Positions 34,653 through 43,322 of a stretch of DNA of 64,000 bases are shown piece by piece. Origin of the DNA: Pseudomonadota bacterium. GTDB lineage: Bacteria > Pseudomonadota > Gammaproteobacteria > Burkholderiales > Gallionellaceae. The notes under the pieces were generated by a model. It made no database searches. It saw only the letters and a program-made list of their open reading frames with translations, and had not been told where the DNA came from. A program made the translations under genes and the position numbers. Location: the NCBI GenBank assembly GCA_021787435.1, contig JAJYLY010000006.1, forward strand, positions 110,720 to 174,719, written 5' to 3'. Position 1 is the first letter of the stretch. Each line of letters opens with the position of its first letter.

Positions 34653-35990
34653 ATGAATAACGCTATCGTGGTATTCTCGAATTTCACGAGAAGCGAGGCG
34701 CAGGAAGATTATATCTTCGCCGCCGATTGGGAGGATTTCCTCTACCGCGATAAATCACCTTGCGGATTTTGGATCGCTGCTTCCTGGAACGGCGATATTC
34801 CTGAGTTGGTGAAAAACATCCGTCAATCTGCCTGGTGGGATCGCTTCATTTTTACCGAAAACACGTGTGATGACGTCGGGCTGGACGGTAGTTTTTCCCA
34901 AACGGATGCCTTGTATCGTGGTCTCAGAGCTGAAGCTGCAAAAGCCAGCCTGCAGCTGGATATTGCCAGTCTAGATCGGGTTGAAAAGCTGCTCCTTTAT
35001 CTCTATCTGCGCGAAGGTTTCGAACTCGCCCCAAAACTTGAGGCGGAGGCGAAAACGCTTTATTGCTACCCACTCATTCGGATGCTTGGCCTTGGCGACG
35101 ATACGGGGGACTGGCTCGCAACCCTGGTGCGCCGCCGTTTTCTGGAGCCTATGAAGTTGCTGGATCGCGTTCGCCTGTGCCTCCATTGCGGAAGTGCGCA
35201 TATCTATTTTGTGGATGTCTGTCCGAACTGTTCGAGCATTGAAATCGAGGCATCTCCTGCCCTGCACTGTTTCACCTGCGGCCATGTTGCGCGTCAGTCG
35301 AATTTCGAAGTCGAAGGTGGACTTGTCTGCCCCAAATGCAACGCGCGCCTGCGTCATATCGGCGTCGATTACGACCGGCCGATGACGCAATACGGCTGCA
35401 GTACCTGTCACCATCTTTTCATCGAAGCACAGGTCATCGCGCGTTGCGTTCATTGTGGCGCAAAAGATGACCCTGGCAAGCTCGATGTGGTGGAAATTCA
35501 TTCCCTGCGATTAAGCTCAGTCGGTCGTGGAGCGCTGCGTATGAAGCAGGTGCATGAGTCTTTTTCCGCACTCGATAACGCGAACTATGTCGTTCCGCCT
35601 TTCTTCAAGCAGATGGTCTCATGGGCCGCGGTCACGCAGGAGCGGCACAAGGAGTTGATATTCGGCCTGATTCTGGTCGAGTTCCTGAATCCTGACGAGA
35701 TCGTCAATGGTTTCGGTGCAACTCGCGCATACCTGATGCTCGATGAATTCGCAAGGCGCCTGCGTGAGTTTTTGCGTGCATCCGATGTCACAACGCGAAC
35801 CACAGAAGAGCGACTCTGGCTGTTTCTGCCCTTTACCACTCCAGATGGTGTGGCTTCCCGATTAAACAAGCTGATCAATGAACTTCAGCCCGAAGTCGGT
35901 CCCAAGCTGAAAATAAATTTAAGGGTTTTTTATGCTCCGCGAGACATTCTAAAGGGCGACACGGCAGATTCGATCATGCAGCGTATGTAA
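34653..35990 (+). CDS. TackOD1 zinc-ribbon protein with a degenerate GGDEF-like C-terminal domain
   Basis: 445 residues. The middle (about 170-295) has paired CxxC knuckles: CLHCG, CPNC, CFTCG, CPKC, CSTC and CVHCG, with the signature RHIGVDYDRPM. This is the TackOD1 output domain, probably binding several zinc ions. Residues about 320-440 resemble a diguanylate-cyclase fold (FGLILVEFLNPDEIVNGFGATRA, later EERLWLFLP), but the GGDEF catalytic loop is missing, so it may bind nucleotide or partner rather than make c-di-GMP. The N-terminal part (1-165) is unassigned. It opens a four-gene operon, 15 bp before the GT2 synthase, and is the likely regulator of it. Confidence 0.72.
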   Translation: MNNAIVVFSNFTRSEAQEDYIFAADWEDFLYRDKSPCGFWIAASWNGDIPELVKNIRQSAWWDRFIFTENTCDDVGLDGSFSQTDALYRGLRAEAAKASLQLDIASLDRVEKLLLYLYLREGFELAPKLEAEAKTLYCYPLIRMLGLGDDTGDWLATLVRRRFLEPMKLLDRVRLCLHCGSAHIYFVDVCPNCSSIEIEASPALHCFTCGHVARQSNFEVEGGLVCPKCNARLRHIGVDYDRPMTQYGCSTCHHLFIEAQVIARCVHCGAKDDPGKLDVVEIHSLRLSSVGRGALRMKQVHESFSALDNANYVVPPFFKQMVSWAAVTQERHKELIFGLILVEFLNPDEIVNGFGATRAYLMLDEFARRLREFLRASDVTTRTTEERLWLFLPFTTPDGVASRLNKLINELQPEVGPKLKINLRVFYAPRDILKGDTADSIMQRM

Positions 35991-36005
35991 GTTCAGGGTG
36001 TAAAT

Positions 36006-37334
36006 ATGTGGCATACCGCCATACTCAGTTTTTTAACCATCTTTCAAGCCTTCACACAAGCATCCTCATGGATAGACTTGGCCTTGAAATTTGTGCCTTT
36101 TGCATTGTTTTTCGAGCTGCCGCTGATGCTGCTCATCATGCTTGGCATGTTCAAATTCGCCATCAGACAACCCTCTATTCCCAAAGTGCCTTGTTGTTTT
36201 CGCAGCGTTTCCTGCATCGTCACCTGTTATTCGGAAGGCGAGACTATTAAATACACATTGAACTCACTGGCCAATCAACTTTATCCTGGAAAAATTGAAA
36301 TCATCGCCGTTGTCGATGGCGCCATCAAAAACAAGGCGAGTTTAGACGCGGTAAACTCCTGTTCGGCTGTGATCAATGCGATGCCAAAAAGGCGGCTTAT
36401 CGTAGTACCAAAATGGCAGCGCGGCGGCAGGGTTTCTTCTTTGAATGCAGGACTTTCGATAGCAAGCGGCGAAATTGTGATGGTTGTCGACGGAGACACG
36501 TCGTTCGACAATGACATGGTGCTGAAGGCAACGCGCCATTTCGACGATCCGAACGTAGTCAGTGTCGCAGGCAATCTTCGCGTACGCAATGCGGCGAAAT
36601 CCCTGGCAACCCGGTTGCAGGCGCTCGAATACCTGATTTCAATTAGTGGCGGTAAAACCGGATTGTCCGAATTCAACGCGGTCAACAACATCTCGGGTGC
36701 CTTTGGAATTTTTCGCGCTGATTTTTTAAGAACAATCGGCGGTTGGGACAGCGGTACTGCAGAAGATCTCGACCTTACCCTTAGAATCAAGCAGTATTTC
36801 GGGCGGAATAAGGGAATGCACATTGTCTTTGACCCATATGCTGTCGGGCACACCAATGTTCCGGAAACATTTCTCGATTTTTTCAAGCAGCGTATCCGCT
36901 GGGACGGGGATCTGTTCTACCTCTATCTTAGAAAATACCGCTATAATGTTCGGCCCAGAATCATGGGCTGGAAAAGTTTTTTCTTCGTTCTTATTCCAGG
37001 CGTTTTTTTCCAGATCGTGCTTCCTTTCATCATTCCGCTCTATACCTTTTATCTGTTCTTGGCTTACGAACCGGGGATAATCATCGGCGTCCTATTTTTC
37101 GTGTATCTGAGTTATTTTTGTGCGCTGAGCATTTATTTTCTGACATACTGGCTCCTGATTTCGGAAAGACCGAAGGCCGATGCCCGCTATTTTCTCTATC
37201 TTCCCCTTTATCCCCTGTTTGCCTTCTTCACCAGGCTCAACAGCGCACTGGCGCTCACCCACGAAATCGTGAACCACGGCCATCTTGATTCCGCCATGGC
37301 CCCCTGGTGGGTATTGCGAAAGACCAAATTTTGA
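36006..37334 (+). CDS. Processive family 2 glycosyltransferase (polysaccharide synthase)
   Basis: A 442-residue inner-membrane synthase. A pair of N-terminal hydrophobic segments (about 5-50) precedes the catalytic GT-A domain with VTCYSEGETI, VDGDTS (DxD, about 160), GTAEDLDLTLRI (ED base, about 258) and QRIRWDGD (Q-x2-RW, about 297). Four C-terminal membrane segments follow (about 320-420). These are the hallmarks of enzymes that polymerise and translocate a polysaccharide, as in BcsA, PgaC and Alg8. No PilZ domain is present. The sugar is unknown. The stop overlaps the next gene by TGATG. Confidence 0.82.
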   Translation: MWHTAILSFLTIFQAFTQASSWIDLALKFVPFALFFELPLMLLIMLGMFKFAIRQPSIPKVPCCFRSVSCIVTCYSEGETIKYTLNSLANQLYPGKIEIIAVVDGAIKNKASLDAVNSCSAVINAMPKRRLIVVPKWQRGGRVSSLNAGLSIASGEIVMVVDGDTSFDNDMVLKATRHFDDPNVVSVAGNLRVRNAAKSLATRLQALEYLISISGGKTGLSEFNAVNNISGAFGIFRADFLRTIGGWDSGTAEDLDLTLRIKQYFGRNKGMHIVFDPYAVGHTNVPETFLDFFKQRIRWDGDLFYLYLRKYRYNVRPRIMGWKSFFFVLIPGVFFQIVLPFIIPLYTFYLFLAYEPGIIIGVLFFVYLSYFCALSIYFLTYWLLISERPKADARYFLYLPLYPLFAFFTRLNSALALTHEIVNHGHLDSAMAPWWVLRKTKF

Positions 37335-39541
37335 TGCGCCGGATCCTGTTTGTTGCAAGCACAATTTTTTCCATCCCTGTCTGGGCGGCAGAGACTGTCA
37401 CGATCAAACAGATGGAAGAATGGATAGGGGCCGCCCCCTTGTTGCGTGAGGCCGGGGAAAGCCGTACATCAGCTAGCGCCCGTCAGCAACAGGCAGAAGC
37501 CGGCATGGCGCCGCAGCTTTTTGGAAATGGCGCGATAGGTTCCTTTAACAATCCCGTTCTGACCGAACAATATTTGGTCCAGGGCGGGCCAAGTACGAAC
37601 CCGTATTATCAGACCTTCACACCTCAGCAGATGAGGTATGCCAATATCAGCGGTGTCGTCGGTTTACGTATACCCCTGTTCGGAACACGGGAAGAGAATC
37701 AGCGCAATCTGATCAGTGCAAACTCCAATATTGCAATCCAGCAACTGGGCGAGGAAGTTGCCCGCTGGCAGGCTCTCAAGGGTTTGCGCTATGCCTATTC
37801 AAACTATCATTACCGGCTCATTCAGATCCGGCTTGCAGAAGCCTTTCTTGCAACTGAGCAGGAAGCAAATCGCATCCTTCTAGGGCGCAAATCAGCAGGT
37901 CTTGTGCTGGAAGAAGACAGACTCGAATATCAGACGATGTTTTTTGCAGGACGACGTAATATTGCGGGATACAGCGCAGAAATGGAAAATAGCCTGAATC
38001 AGATGCAAATGCTGACAGGTCATGAACTTGCTAATTTACAAACTGTGCAACCTCTGTTTCGTACGGGTTGCATTGTGCCTGGTAAGGTTAAGAACGATGC
38101 CGTCTCACACCCTCAAATCCGCCTTGCAACTCAACTTTTAGATGAGAAACGCAGACTGTTTGAGGCCACCGATTCCATGCTTTCGGGCGGGGTCAATATT
38201 GCTCAAGGGCTGCAGAAAGATCTCGGCGGCGGAAGTGGATCCAATACACTGATATCGATCGATTTTACGGCTCCGATCTATGCGAAAAAATGGTTTAATG
38301 CTAAACGTGCCCAGGCAACGTCAGAAGTGCACAAGGCTGAAATAGAACTGGAACGCCAGAGTGATGAATTCAATGCGACGGTGGATCAGGCTTCGAGTCA
38401 GCTTGCATCCAAAAGGGAGAGTCTGGCCTTTGCAGGGAAAAGACTGGAATCTGCGCTGGAAGCCTGGCGGGAAGCGAGGCTGCGTGCGGGAAAGCTTGAT
38501 GGTGATGTGCTCGAAAAGCTGTTGCAAAGAAAGTATGCCCTTTATCGGGCGGCAAATGATTATGTTGAGGCGGAGCTTGCGCAAGTACTGGCGCAGGTTG
38601 ATATGCTCGGGCTTGCACAAGAATGCAGCGGTTCTGAGGACGCCAAGAATGAAATCGAATTGGAATTCATTCCTCTGTTAAGAGAACGGCTTATTGCGGA
38701 CAACACGGCTCATTCAGCTACTCTGGCCTCCTTCGAGGCGATTCCTGCTTCGTCAAAATTCGCCCTCAAAATCGACTATCAACTTGCAAACTTGGATGAA
38801 ACTATGCTTTCCTGGTACGCATGGCATGAATCCGGACTTATTCGGTCATCCGGCAACCAGCACTTCTGGTCAGCACTGCCAAATACTTCACGTATTCTCC
38901 TGTCATTCACGCCTGACGAAATCGAAGCGCTGCAACAGGGTAAGTCAAAACAGTTACGCTCGTTTCTTGATTCTGCGTACATCCAAAAAATTCGGGTCGA
39001 GTTGCTGCTTGGAGATCCCGCTTTGGCGCTTCCTGAAAATCAGGATAAGCTCATTGCGCTGGTCAGTTTTTTTTCACAGTTCAGTTTTTCTGGCATCCAT
39101 CTTGATATCGAGCGTAGTCAGTTGCCCCAAAGTCAGCAGCCATTGTGGGCCGACGGCATCGTTGCCAATATAGCCGCACTTCACAAGGCAACGCCGTTGC
39201 CCATCGCATTATCGCTGCATCCTCGGGATGCCGACATTCCCGGTCTCTTCAGGCGCCTTTACGATGCAGGTCTGACTGAAGTCACCATCATGGCCTACAC
39301 GACCAATCAAAATAATCTTCTCACTACGGTCGTTCCCATCATGCGGAGTGAACCAGAATTGCATTTCAGTGTTGCTCAGTCAGTCGAGCCTTCGCTACCC
39401 AATACTGAAAGCTACAATAGCGAAGGAAGACAGAGGGCTCTTGCCGCATGGCAAACTCTTGCGAAGCAACTTCGAAATGAACACAATTTCAACGGCATCA
39501 TCGTTCAGTCCCTTGAAAATTTTGACGCTCTACAACCATGA
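37334..39541 (+). CDS. TolC-like outer-membrane protein fused to a glycoside-hydrolase-like TIM barrel
   Basis: A 735-residue protein with signal peptide MRRILFVASTIFSIPVWAAE. Residues about 25-440 are a TolC/outer-membrane-efflux domain: two long helical repeats (for example EVARWQALKGLRYAYSNYHY and KAEIELERQSDEFNATVDQA) and a Gly-rich beta segment (SNTLISIDFTAPIYAKKWF). Residues about 480-735 look like a (beta/alpha)8 barrel with FSGIHLDIERSQ, ALSLHPRD, VTIMAYTT and FNGIIVQSLENF, resembling GH18-like hydrolases, with the glutamate of HLDIE as the candidate acid. An export channel carrying its own polysaccharide-processing domain is unusual. It is coupled to GT2 (TGATG) and to HlyD (ATGA). 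Confidence 0.72.
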   Translation: MRRILFVASTIFSIPVWAAETVTIKQMEEWIGAAPLLREAGESRTSASARQQQAEAGMAPQLFGNGAIGSFNNPVLTEQYLVQGGPSTNPYYQTFTPQQMRYANISGVVGLRIPLFGTREENQRNLISANSNIAIQQLGEEVARWQALKGLRYAYSNYHYRLIQIRLAEAFLATEQEANRILLGRKSAGLVLEEDRLEYQTMFFAGRRNIAGYSAEMENSLNQMQMLTGHELANLQTVQPLFRTGCIVPGKVKNDAVSHPQIRLATQLLDEKRRLFEATDSMLSGGVNIAQGLQKDLGGGSGSNTLISIDFTAPIYAKKWFNAKRAQATSEVHKAEIELERQSDEFNATVDQASSQLASKRESLAFAGKRLESALEAWREARLRAGKLDGDVLEKLLQRKYALYRAANDYVEAELAQVLAQVDMLGLAQECSGSEDAKNEIELEFIPLLRERLIADNTAHSATLASFEAIPASSKFALKIDYQLANLDETMLSWYAWHESGLIRSSGNQHFWSALPNTSRILLSFTPDEIEALQQGKSKQLRSFLDSAYIQKIRVELLLGDPALALPENQDKLIALVSFFSQFSFSGIHLDIERSQLPQSQQPLWADGIVANIAALHKATPLPIALSLHPRDADIPGLFRRLYDAGLTEVTIMAYTTNQNNLLTTVVPIMRSEPELHFSVAQSVEPSLPNTESYNSEGRQRALAAWQTLAKQLRNEHNFNGIIVQSLENFDALQP

Positions 39542-40527
39542 AAATTAACCTCAGCCCACGCCCATCCAATCCAGAAGAATCCGGTGGCCTTGCCATCAGG
39601 TATGCGCCGGCGAAACGGACGCTGGCAAAATGGCGCTGGCGTCTTGTCGTGCTGTTGCTGCTTTGGCCGCTGATTTTTTATTTAGGGAAATATCTCTATG
39701 GAGAAGTATGGGCCACCATGCCGGGCTATGTCGAAACAGATCAGACCATCCTGAAAACACCGGTATCTGGCAGGATTGTCAATACGCTTTCCATAGGTGC
39801 GCATGTCAAGGCTGGTGATCTTGTAGCGGTGCTTGGGAATGATATGCTCAGCGCTGAGCGTGACGAATTGATCAGGAACGACAAGCTTGCTGGAAACAAC
39901 AAGGGAAATCTGGTGCGTCATAGACAGGATGCAGTGGCTCTGGCTGAAAGGCTCCATACCTACAAGGCTGACCGCTACCACGTCCTGCTTGGATTGCTCG
40001 CAGAAGGCGCTGCGACCCAAGCTGATGTGGCTTCATCTCTGGCGCAATTGCAACAGGCTGATCTCGATCTGCTGCGTGCCAGAGCCGACCTCGCAGTCCT
40101 TGGTGGTTCTGTTTCTACTCGTTTGTCAACGCTCGAATCAATGTTGCAGTCGCTCAAGATTAAAACTGTGGCTTCCGGGACTGTCACCCAACTCTTCGGA
40201 AAGCCTGGGGAATGGATTGCCGAGGGTAGCGAGGTGGCATCAATTCGATCGGATGTGCCGCCCATGATCAGGGCGTATGTTGAACCCTCATGGGCAAAAT
40301 ATGCAACATCCGGAAGCACTGCGACACTTCATTTTATGGATGGTGGATCGATTCATGCCGTTGTTGCGTCTGTCAGGATGAACACCCAACGTGAGCCTTC
40401 TGATCAAGCTAATCCGCTGACTTCACGCAGCGAATCCATTGTGGTTTTTCTCAAACCTGTTCCATCATTGCCAGAGCAATACCGGATCAACGGGCTTCCG
40501 GTGAGCGTGCGCTTCGATCTGCTGTAG
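39538..40527 (+). CDS. HlyD/Alg44-like membrane-fusion (adaptor) protein
   Basis: A 329-residue protein with a cytoplasmic basic N-terminus and one membrane anchor (VVLLLLWPLIFYLGKYLY, about 38-55). Two lipoyl-like half motifs follow (TPVSGRIVNTLSIGAHVKAGDLVAVL and KTVASGTVTQLFGKPGEWIAEGSEV) flanking a coiled-coil hairpin (about 105-205), with a C-terminal beta-barrel domain after them. It should bridge the GT2 synthase in the inner membrane to the TolC-like channel. Its gene overlaps the channel gene by ATGA and is the last of the operon. Confidence 0.82.
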   Translation: MKINLSPRPSNPEESGGLAIRYAPAKRTLAKWRWRLVVLLLLWPLIFYLGKYLYGEVWATMPGYVETDQTILKTPVSGRIVNTLSIGAHVKAGDLVAVLGNDMLSAERDELIRNDKLAGNNKGNLVRHRQDAVALAERLHTYKADRYHVLLGLLAEGAATQADVASSLAQLQQADLDLLRARADLAVLGGSVSTRLSTLESMLQSLKIKTVASGTVTQLFGKPGEWIAEGSEVASIRSDVPPMIRAYVEPSWAKYATSGSTATLHFMDGGSIHAVVASVRMNTQREPSDQANPLTSRSESIVVFLKPVPSLPEQYRINGLPVSVRFDLL

Positions 40528-40617
40528 GAAGAATTTCATACACGTGAAATACTGAGCACACGAAATAACTCAAGGCGAAGTTATGCAGGCGGACTTGGCC
40601 ATCGTTTTAACCTTGCC

Positions 40618-41179
40618 TTGACTATTTTCATTGTCCGTGAGAAGGTTTTTTGTCTTGTTCTTCCCGGCGAGTTTTACGTCACCAGAAGCGATGAAGGAAT
40701 TTGCACGATGCTGGGTTCATGCATTTCGGCCTGTATATGCGATAAGGCCTGTTGTATCGGCGGCATAAATCACTTCATGCTTCCTGCATCATCGGACGCC
40801 GGCAGCTGGAAATCGGGGAACTTGGCGCTGCGACGCGCTATGGCAATTTTGCGATGGAACACCTGATCAAAGCTATCCTGAAGAACGGCGGAAGGCGCGA
40901 AAATCTGGAAGTTAAACTGTTTGGCGGCGGACGCATCCTGCAGAATATGACCGATGTCGAGTTGAGAAACATCGCGGATTCAAGAAGGAAGGGGTCACGA
41001 CTTCGGTGGGGGACGTGGTGGATATTTTTCCGCGCAGGGTGGTTTATTTTTCTGTGACCAGAAGAGTTCGCGTGAAACACCTGCGCTCATTGTACAACAA
41101 CACCATTGCCGAGGAAGAGGTTCGTTACCTTAAGGCCGTTGAAGAAAAGCCTGTGAGCTGGAATTTCGGGTTTTTTGAA
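40618..41179 (+). pseudogene. cheD: cheD pseudogene (chemoreceptor glutamine deamidase), at least two frameshifts
   Basis: Three reading frames together give a CheD protein. Frame one (from 40618) has VLPGEFYVTRSDEGICTMLGSC with the catalytic cysteine and GGINHFMLPASS. Frame two (from about 40815) has TRYGNFAMEHLIKAIL, RRENLEVKLFGGGRILQNM and ELRNIAD. Frame three (from about 40979) has FKKEGVTTSVGDVVDIFPRRVVYF and NNTIAEEEVRYLKAVEEKPVS. The breaks fall near 40805-40835 and near 40976-40980. The catalytic Cys and the following GGxNHFMLP survive, so decay is recent or the breaks are sequencing errors. No other chemotaxis gene is nearby. Confidence 0.8.
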
Positions 41180-41258
41180 CGGGTTTTTGCTATCGCTTTG
41201 TTTGAACTTCGGGCGCAATGCCGCTGCACTATCGAACTGCATGTTTACGAAATATCAT

Positions 41259-41287
41259 TTGACAGTCATGGGCGGCTATACTAGAAT
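41259..41287 (+). promoter_or_regulatory. Sigma-70-type promoter of rplM-rpsI
   Basis: TTGACA at 41259-41264 (perfect -35) and TAGAAT at 41282-41287 (-10, five of six) are separated by 17 bp. The distance to the rplM start at 41332 leaves a leader of about 38 nt. It lies just beyond the decayed cheD reading frame. Confidence 0.72.
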
Positions 41288-41331
41288 TCGCGCCCTTCGA
41301 AGTTTCAATACAGAATTTAGGAATAGTGGCT

Positions 41332-41769
41332 ATGAAAACATTTTCCGCTAAGGCTCACGAAGTCCAGCACGACTGGCTCTTGGTAGATGCTGCAGATCAG
41401 GTGCTGGGCCGGTTGGCTGCACAAATTGCTTCGCGTCTGCGCGGCAAGCACAAGGCAATATACACGCCGCATGTGGATACGGGCGATTTCGTCGTCGTGG
41501 TCAATGCGGAAAAGCTGCGCGTAACAGGCAACAAAGCTGAAGCCAAGCTGTACCATCGCCATACCGGTTATCCTGGCGGTCTTTACACAACCAATTTTTC
41601 CAAGATGCAAGGCCGCCATCCCGGCCGCATTTTGGAAAAGGCAGTCAAGGGCATGTTGCCCAAGGGCCCGTTGGGCTACGCGATGTTGCGCAAGATGAAG
41701 GTTTATGCCGGTGCTACGCATCCGCATGAAGCGCAGCAACCCAAACCCGTTAACTTGTTGAAGGCATAA
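41332..41769 (+). CDS. rplM: 50S ribosomal protein L13
   Basis: A 145-residue ribosomal protein. It begins [20 protein letters not shown] and contains the L13 signature [21 protein letters not shown] near residues 103-123. An in-frame GTG at 41326 would add two residues, but the ATG at 41332 matches family N-termini. It is followed 2 bp later by rpsI, the universal L13-S9 pair. Confidence 0.97.
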   Translation: MKTFSAKAHEVQHDWLLVDAADQVLGRLAAQIASRLRGKHKAIYTPHVDTGDFVVVVNAEKLRVTGNKAEAKLYHRHTGYPGGLYTTNFSKMQGRHPGRILEKAVKGMLPKGPLGYAMLRKMKVYAGATHPHEAQQPKPVNLLKA

Positions 41770-41771
41770 TC

Positions 41772-42164
41772 ATGGCGGTCACTTATAACTATGGAACAGG
41801 TCGTCGCAAGAGCGCGGTGGCACGTGTGTTCATCAAGGCAGGCAAAGGCGATTTCATCGTCAACGACAAGCCGGTGGATGTGTTTTTCTCGCGCGAAACA
41901 GGCCGCATGATCGTGCGTCAGCCTTTGAGCCTGACAGAGACGCTGGGCAAGTTCGACATTATGGTCAACGTGTCGGGTGGCGGTGAAAACGGCCAGGCGG
42001 GTGCGGTGCGTCACGGCATCACGCGCGCGCTGATCGACTACAACGCGGATTTCAAGCCGGTCTTGAAGGCGGCAGGCTTGGTCACTCGCGATGCGCGCGA
42101 AGTCGAGCGTAAAAAAGTGGGCTTGCGCAAGGCTCGACGCAGGAAGCAATTCTCGAAGCGCTGA
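41772..42164 (+). CDS. rpsI: 30S ribosomal protein S9
   Basis: A 130-residue basic ribosomal protein. It contains [12 protein letters not shown] near the start, [19 protein letters not shown] in the middle, and the C-terminal [17 protein letters not shown] tail that reaches the P-site tRNA. It is co-transcribed with rplM and followed by an intrinsic terminator. Confidence 0.97.
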   Translation: MAVTYNYGTGRRKSAVARVFIKAGKGDFIVNDKPVDVFFSRETGRMIVRQPLSLTETLGKFDIMVNVSGGGENGQAGAVRHGITRALIDYNADFKPVLKAAGLVTRDAREVERKKVGLRKARRRKQFSKR

Positions 42165-42190
42165 TTTTTCCGGTATCTGCAACGGGATAT

Positions 42191-42216
42191 ACAAAGCCGC
42201 TTTCGAGCGGCTTTGT
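42191..42216 (+). terminator. Intrinsic terminator after rpsI
   Basis: ACAAAGCCGCT at 42191-42201 pairs with AGCGGCTTTGT at 42206-42216 around a TTCG tetraloop, an 11-bp very stable hairpin. The downstream T-tract is weak (the last stem bases give CTTTGTTGT). It ends the rplM-rpsI transcript before argC. Confidence 0.8.
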
Positions 42217-42250
42217 TGTATCATGTGGTCTGATTCGAACAGGAGCTCAA

Positions 42251-43279
42251 ATGATCAAAGTTGGCATAGTCGGCGGCACGGGATATACAGGAGTGGAACT
42301 GCTGCGCCTCTTGGCGTTGCACCCCGAGGTGAATCTGCACGCGATCACTTCCCGCGCCGATGCGGGCACGGCCGTTGACCAGATGTTTCCCAGCCTGCGC
42401 GGTCTGGTCGATCTTTTGTTCGTCCATCCGGATGAGGCGCATCTTGAAACCTGTGATCTGGTGTTCTTTGCCACGCCCAACGGCATCGCGATGCAACAGG
42501 CTAAGGCCTTGCTCGATGCTGGTGTGAGGGTGATCGACCTGGCTGCGGATTTTCGCCTGCAGAACATCGCGCTGTGGGAGCAATGGTATGGCATGACGCA
42601 TGCATGCCCGGCGCTTGTGGCGAGCGCCGTGTATGGACTACCCGAAATCAACCGCGAAAAAATAAGATCCGCGCAACTGGTCGCCAATCCCGGCTGTTAT
42701 CCGACTGCAGTTCAATTGGGTTTCTTCCCGCTGCTGGAAGCGGGGGCAATCGATACGGGTGGCCTGATTGCCGATGCCAAATCTGGTGTGTCGGGCGCGG
42801 GCCGCAAGGCCGAAATCGCGACGCTGTTCGCGGAGGCCAGCGACAACTTCAAGGCCTATGGCGTTGCGGGACACAGGCATCTTCCGGAAATCCGGCAAGG
42901 ACTTGCAGGGGTTGCAGGATGCGATGTGGGTCTTACTTTCGTGCCGCATCTCACGCCCATGATACGCGGCATACATGCCACGCTTTACGGCAGACTGACG
43001 TGTGATGTGGACTTGCAGGGGTTGTTCGAGAGGCGCTATCTGAATGAGCCGTTTGTCGATGTGATGCCGCCAGGCAGCCATCCAGAAACTCGCAGCGTGC
43101 GTGGCTCGAACCGCTGCCGCATCGCAGTGCACAGACCGCAGGGCGGCGATACGGTCGTGGTGCTGTCCGTGGTTGACAATCTGGTCAAGGGCGCGGCTGG
43201 ACAGGCAGTGCAAAACATGAATATTATGTTCGGGTTTGCCGAGAGTACGGCGTTGAATATCGTGCCATTGCTGCCTTGA
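42251..43279 (+). CDS. argC: N-acetyl-gamma-glutamyl-phosphate reductase
   Basis: A 342-residue NADPH-dependent dehydrogenase of arginine synthesis. The N-terminal nucleotide motif [15 protein letters not shown] is at about 7-21. The catalytic cysteine is in [14 protein letters not shown] (about residue 151), and GHRHLPEI supplies the conserved histidine. AGGAG lies 6-8 nt before the ATG. The argC after rplM-rpsI arrangement is typical of betaproteobacteria. Confidence 0.96.
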   Translation: MIKVGIVGGTGYTGVELLRLLALHPEVNLHAITSRADAGTAVDQMFPSLRGLVDLLFVHPDEAHLETCDLVFFATPNGIAMQQAKALLDAGVRVIDLAADFRLQNIALWEQWYGMTHACPALVASAVYGLPEINREKIRSAQLVANPGCYPTAVQLGFFPLLEAGAIDTGGLIADAKSGVSGAGRKAEIATLFAEASDNFKAYGVAGHRHLPEIRQGLAGVAGCDVGLTFVPHLTPMIRGIHATLYGRLTCDVDLQGLFERRYLNEPFVDVMPPGSHPETRSVRGSNRCRIAVHRPQGGDTVVVLSVVDNLVKGAAGQAVQNMNIMFGFAESTALNIVPLLP

Positions 43280-43322
43280 GTTACGATGGGCGTGCTTATG
43301 CATGAATTAGCGGGAGTTTGCG

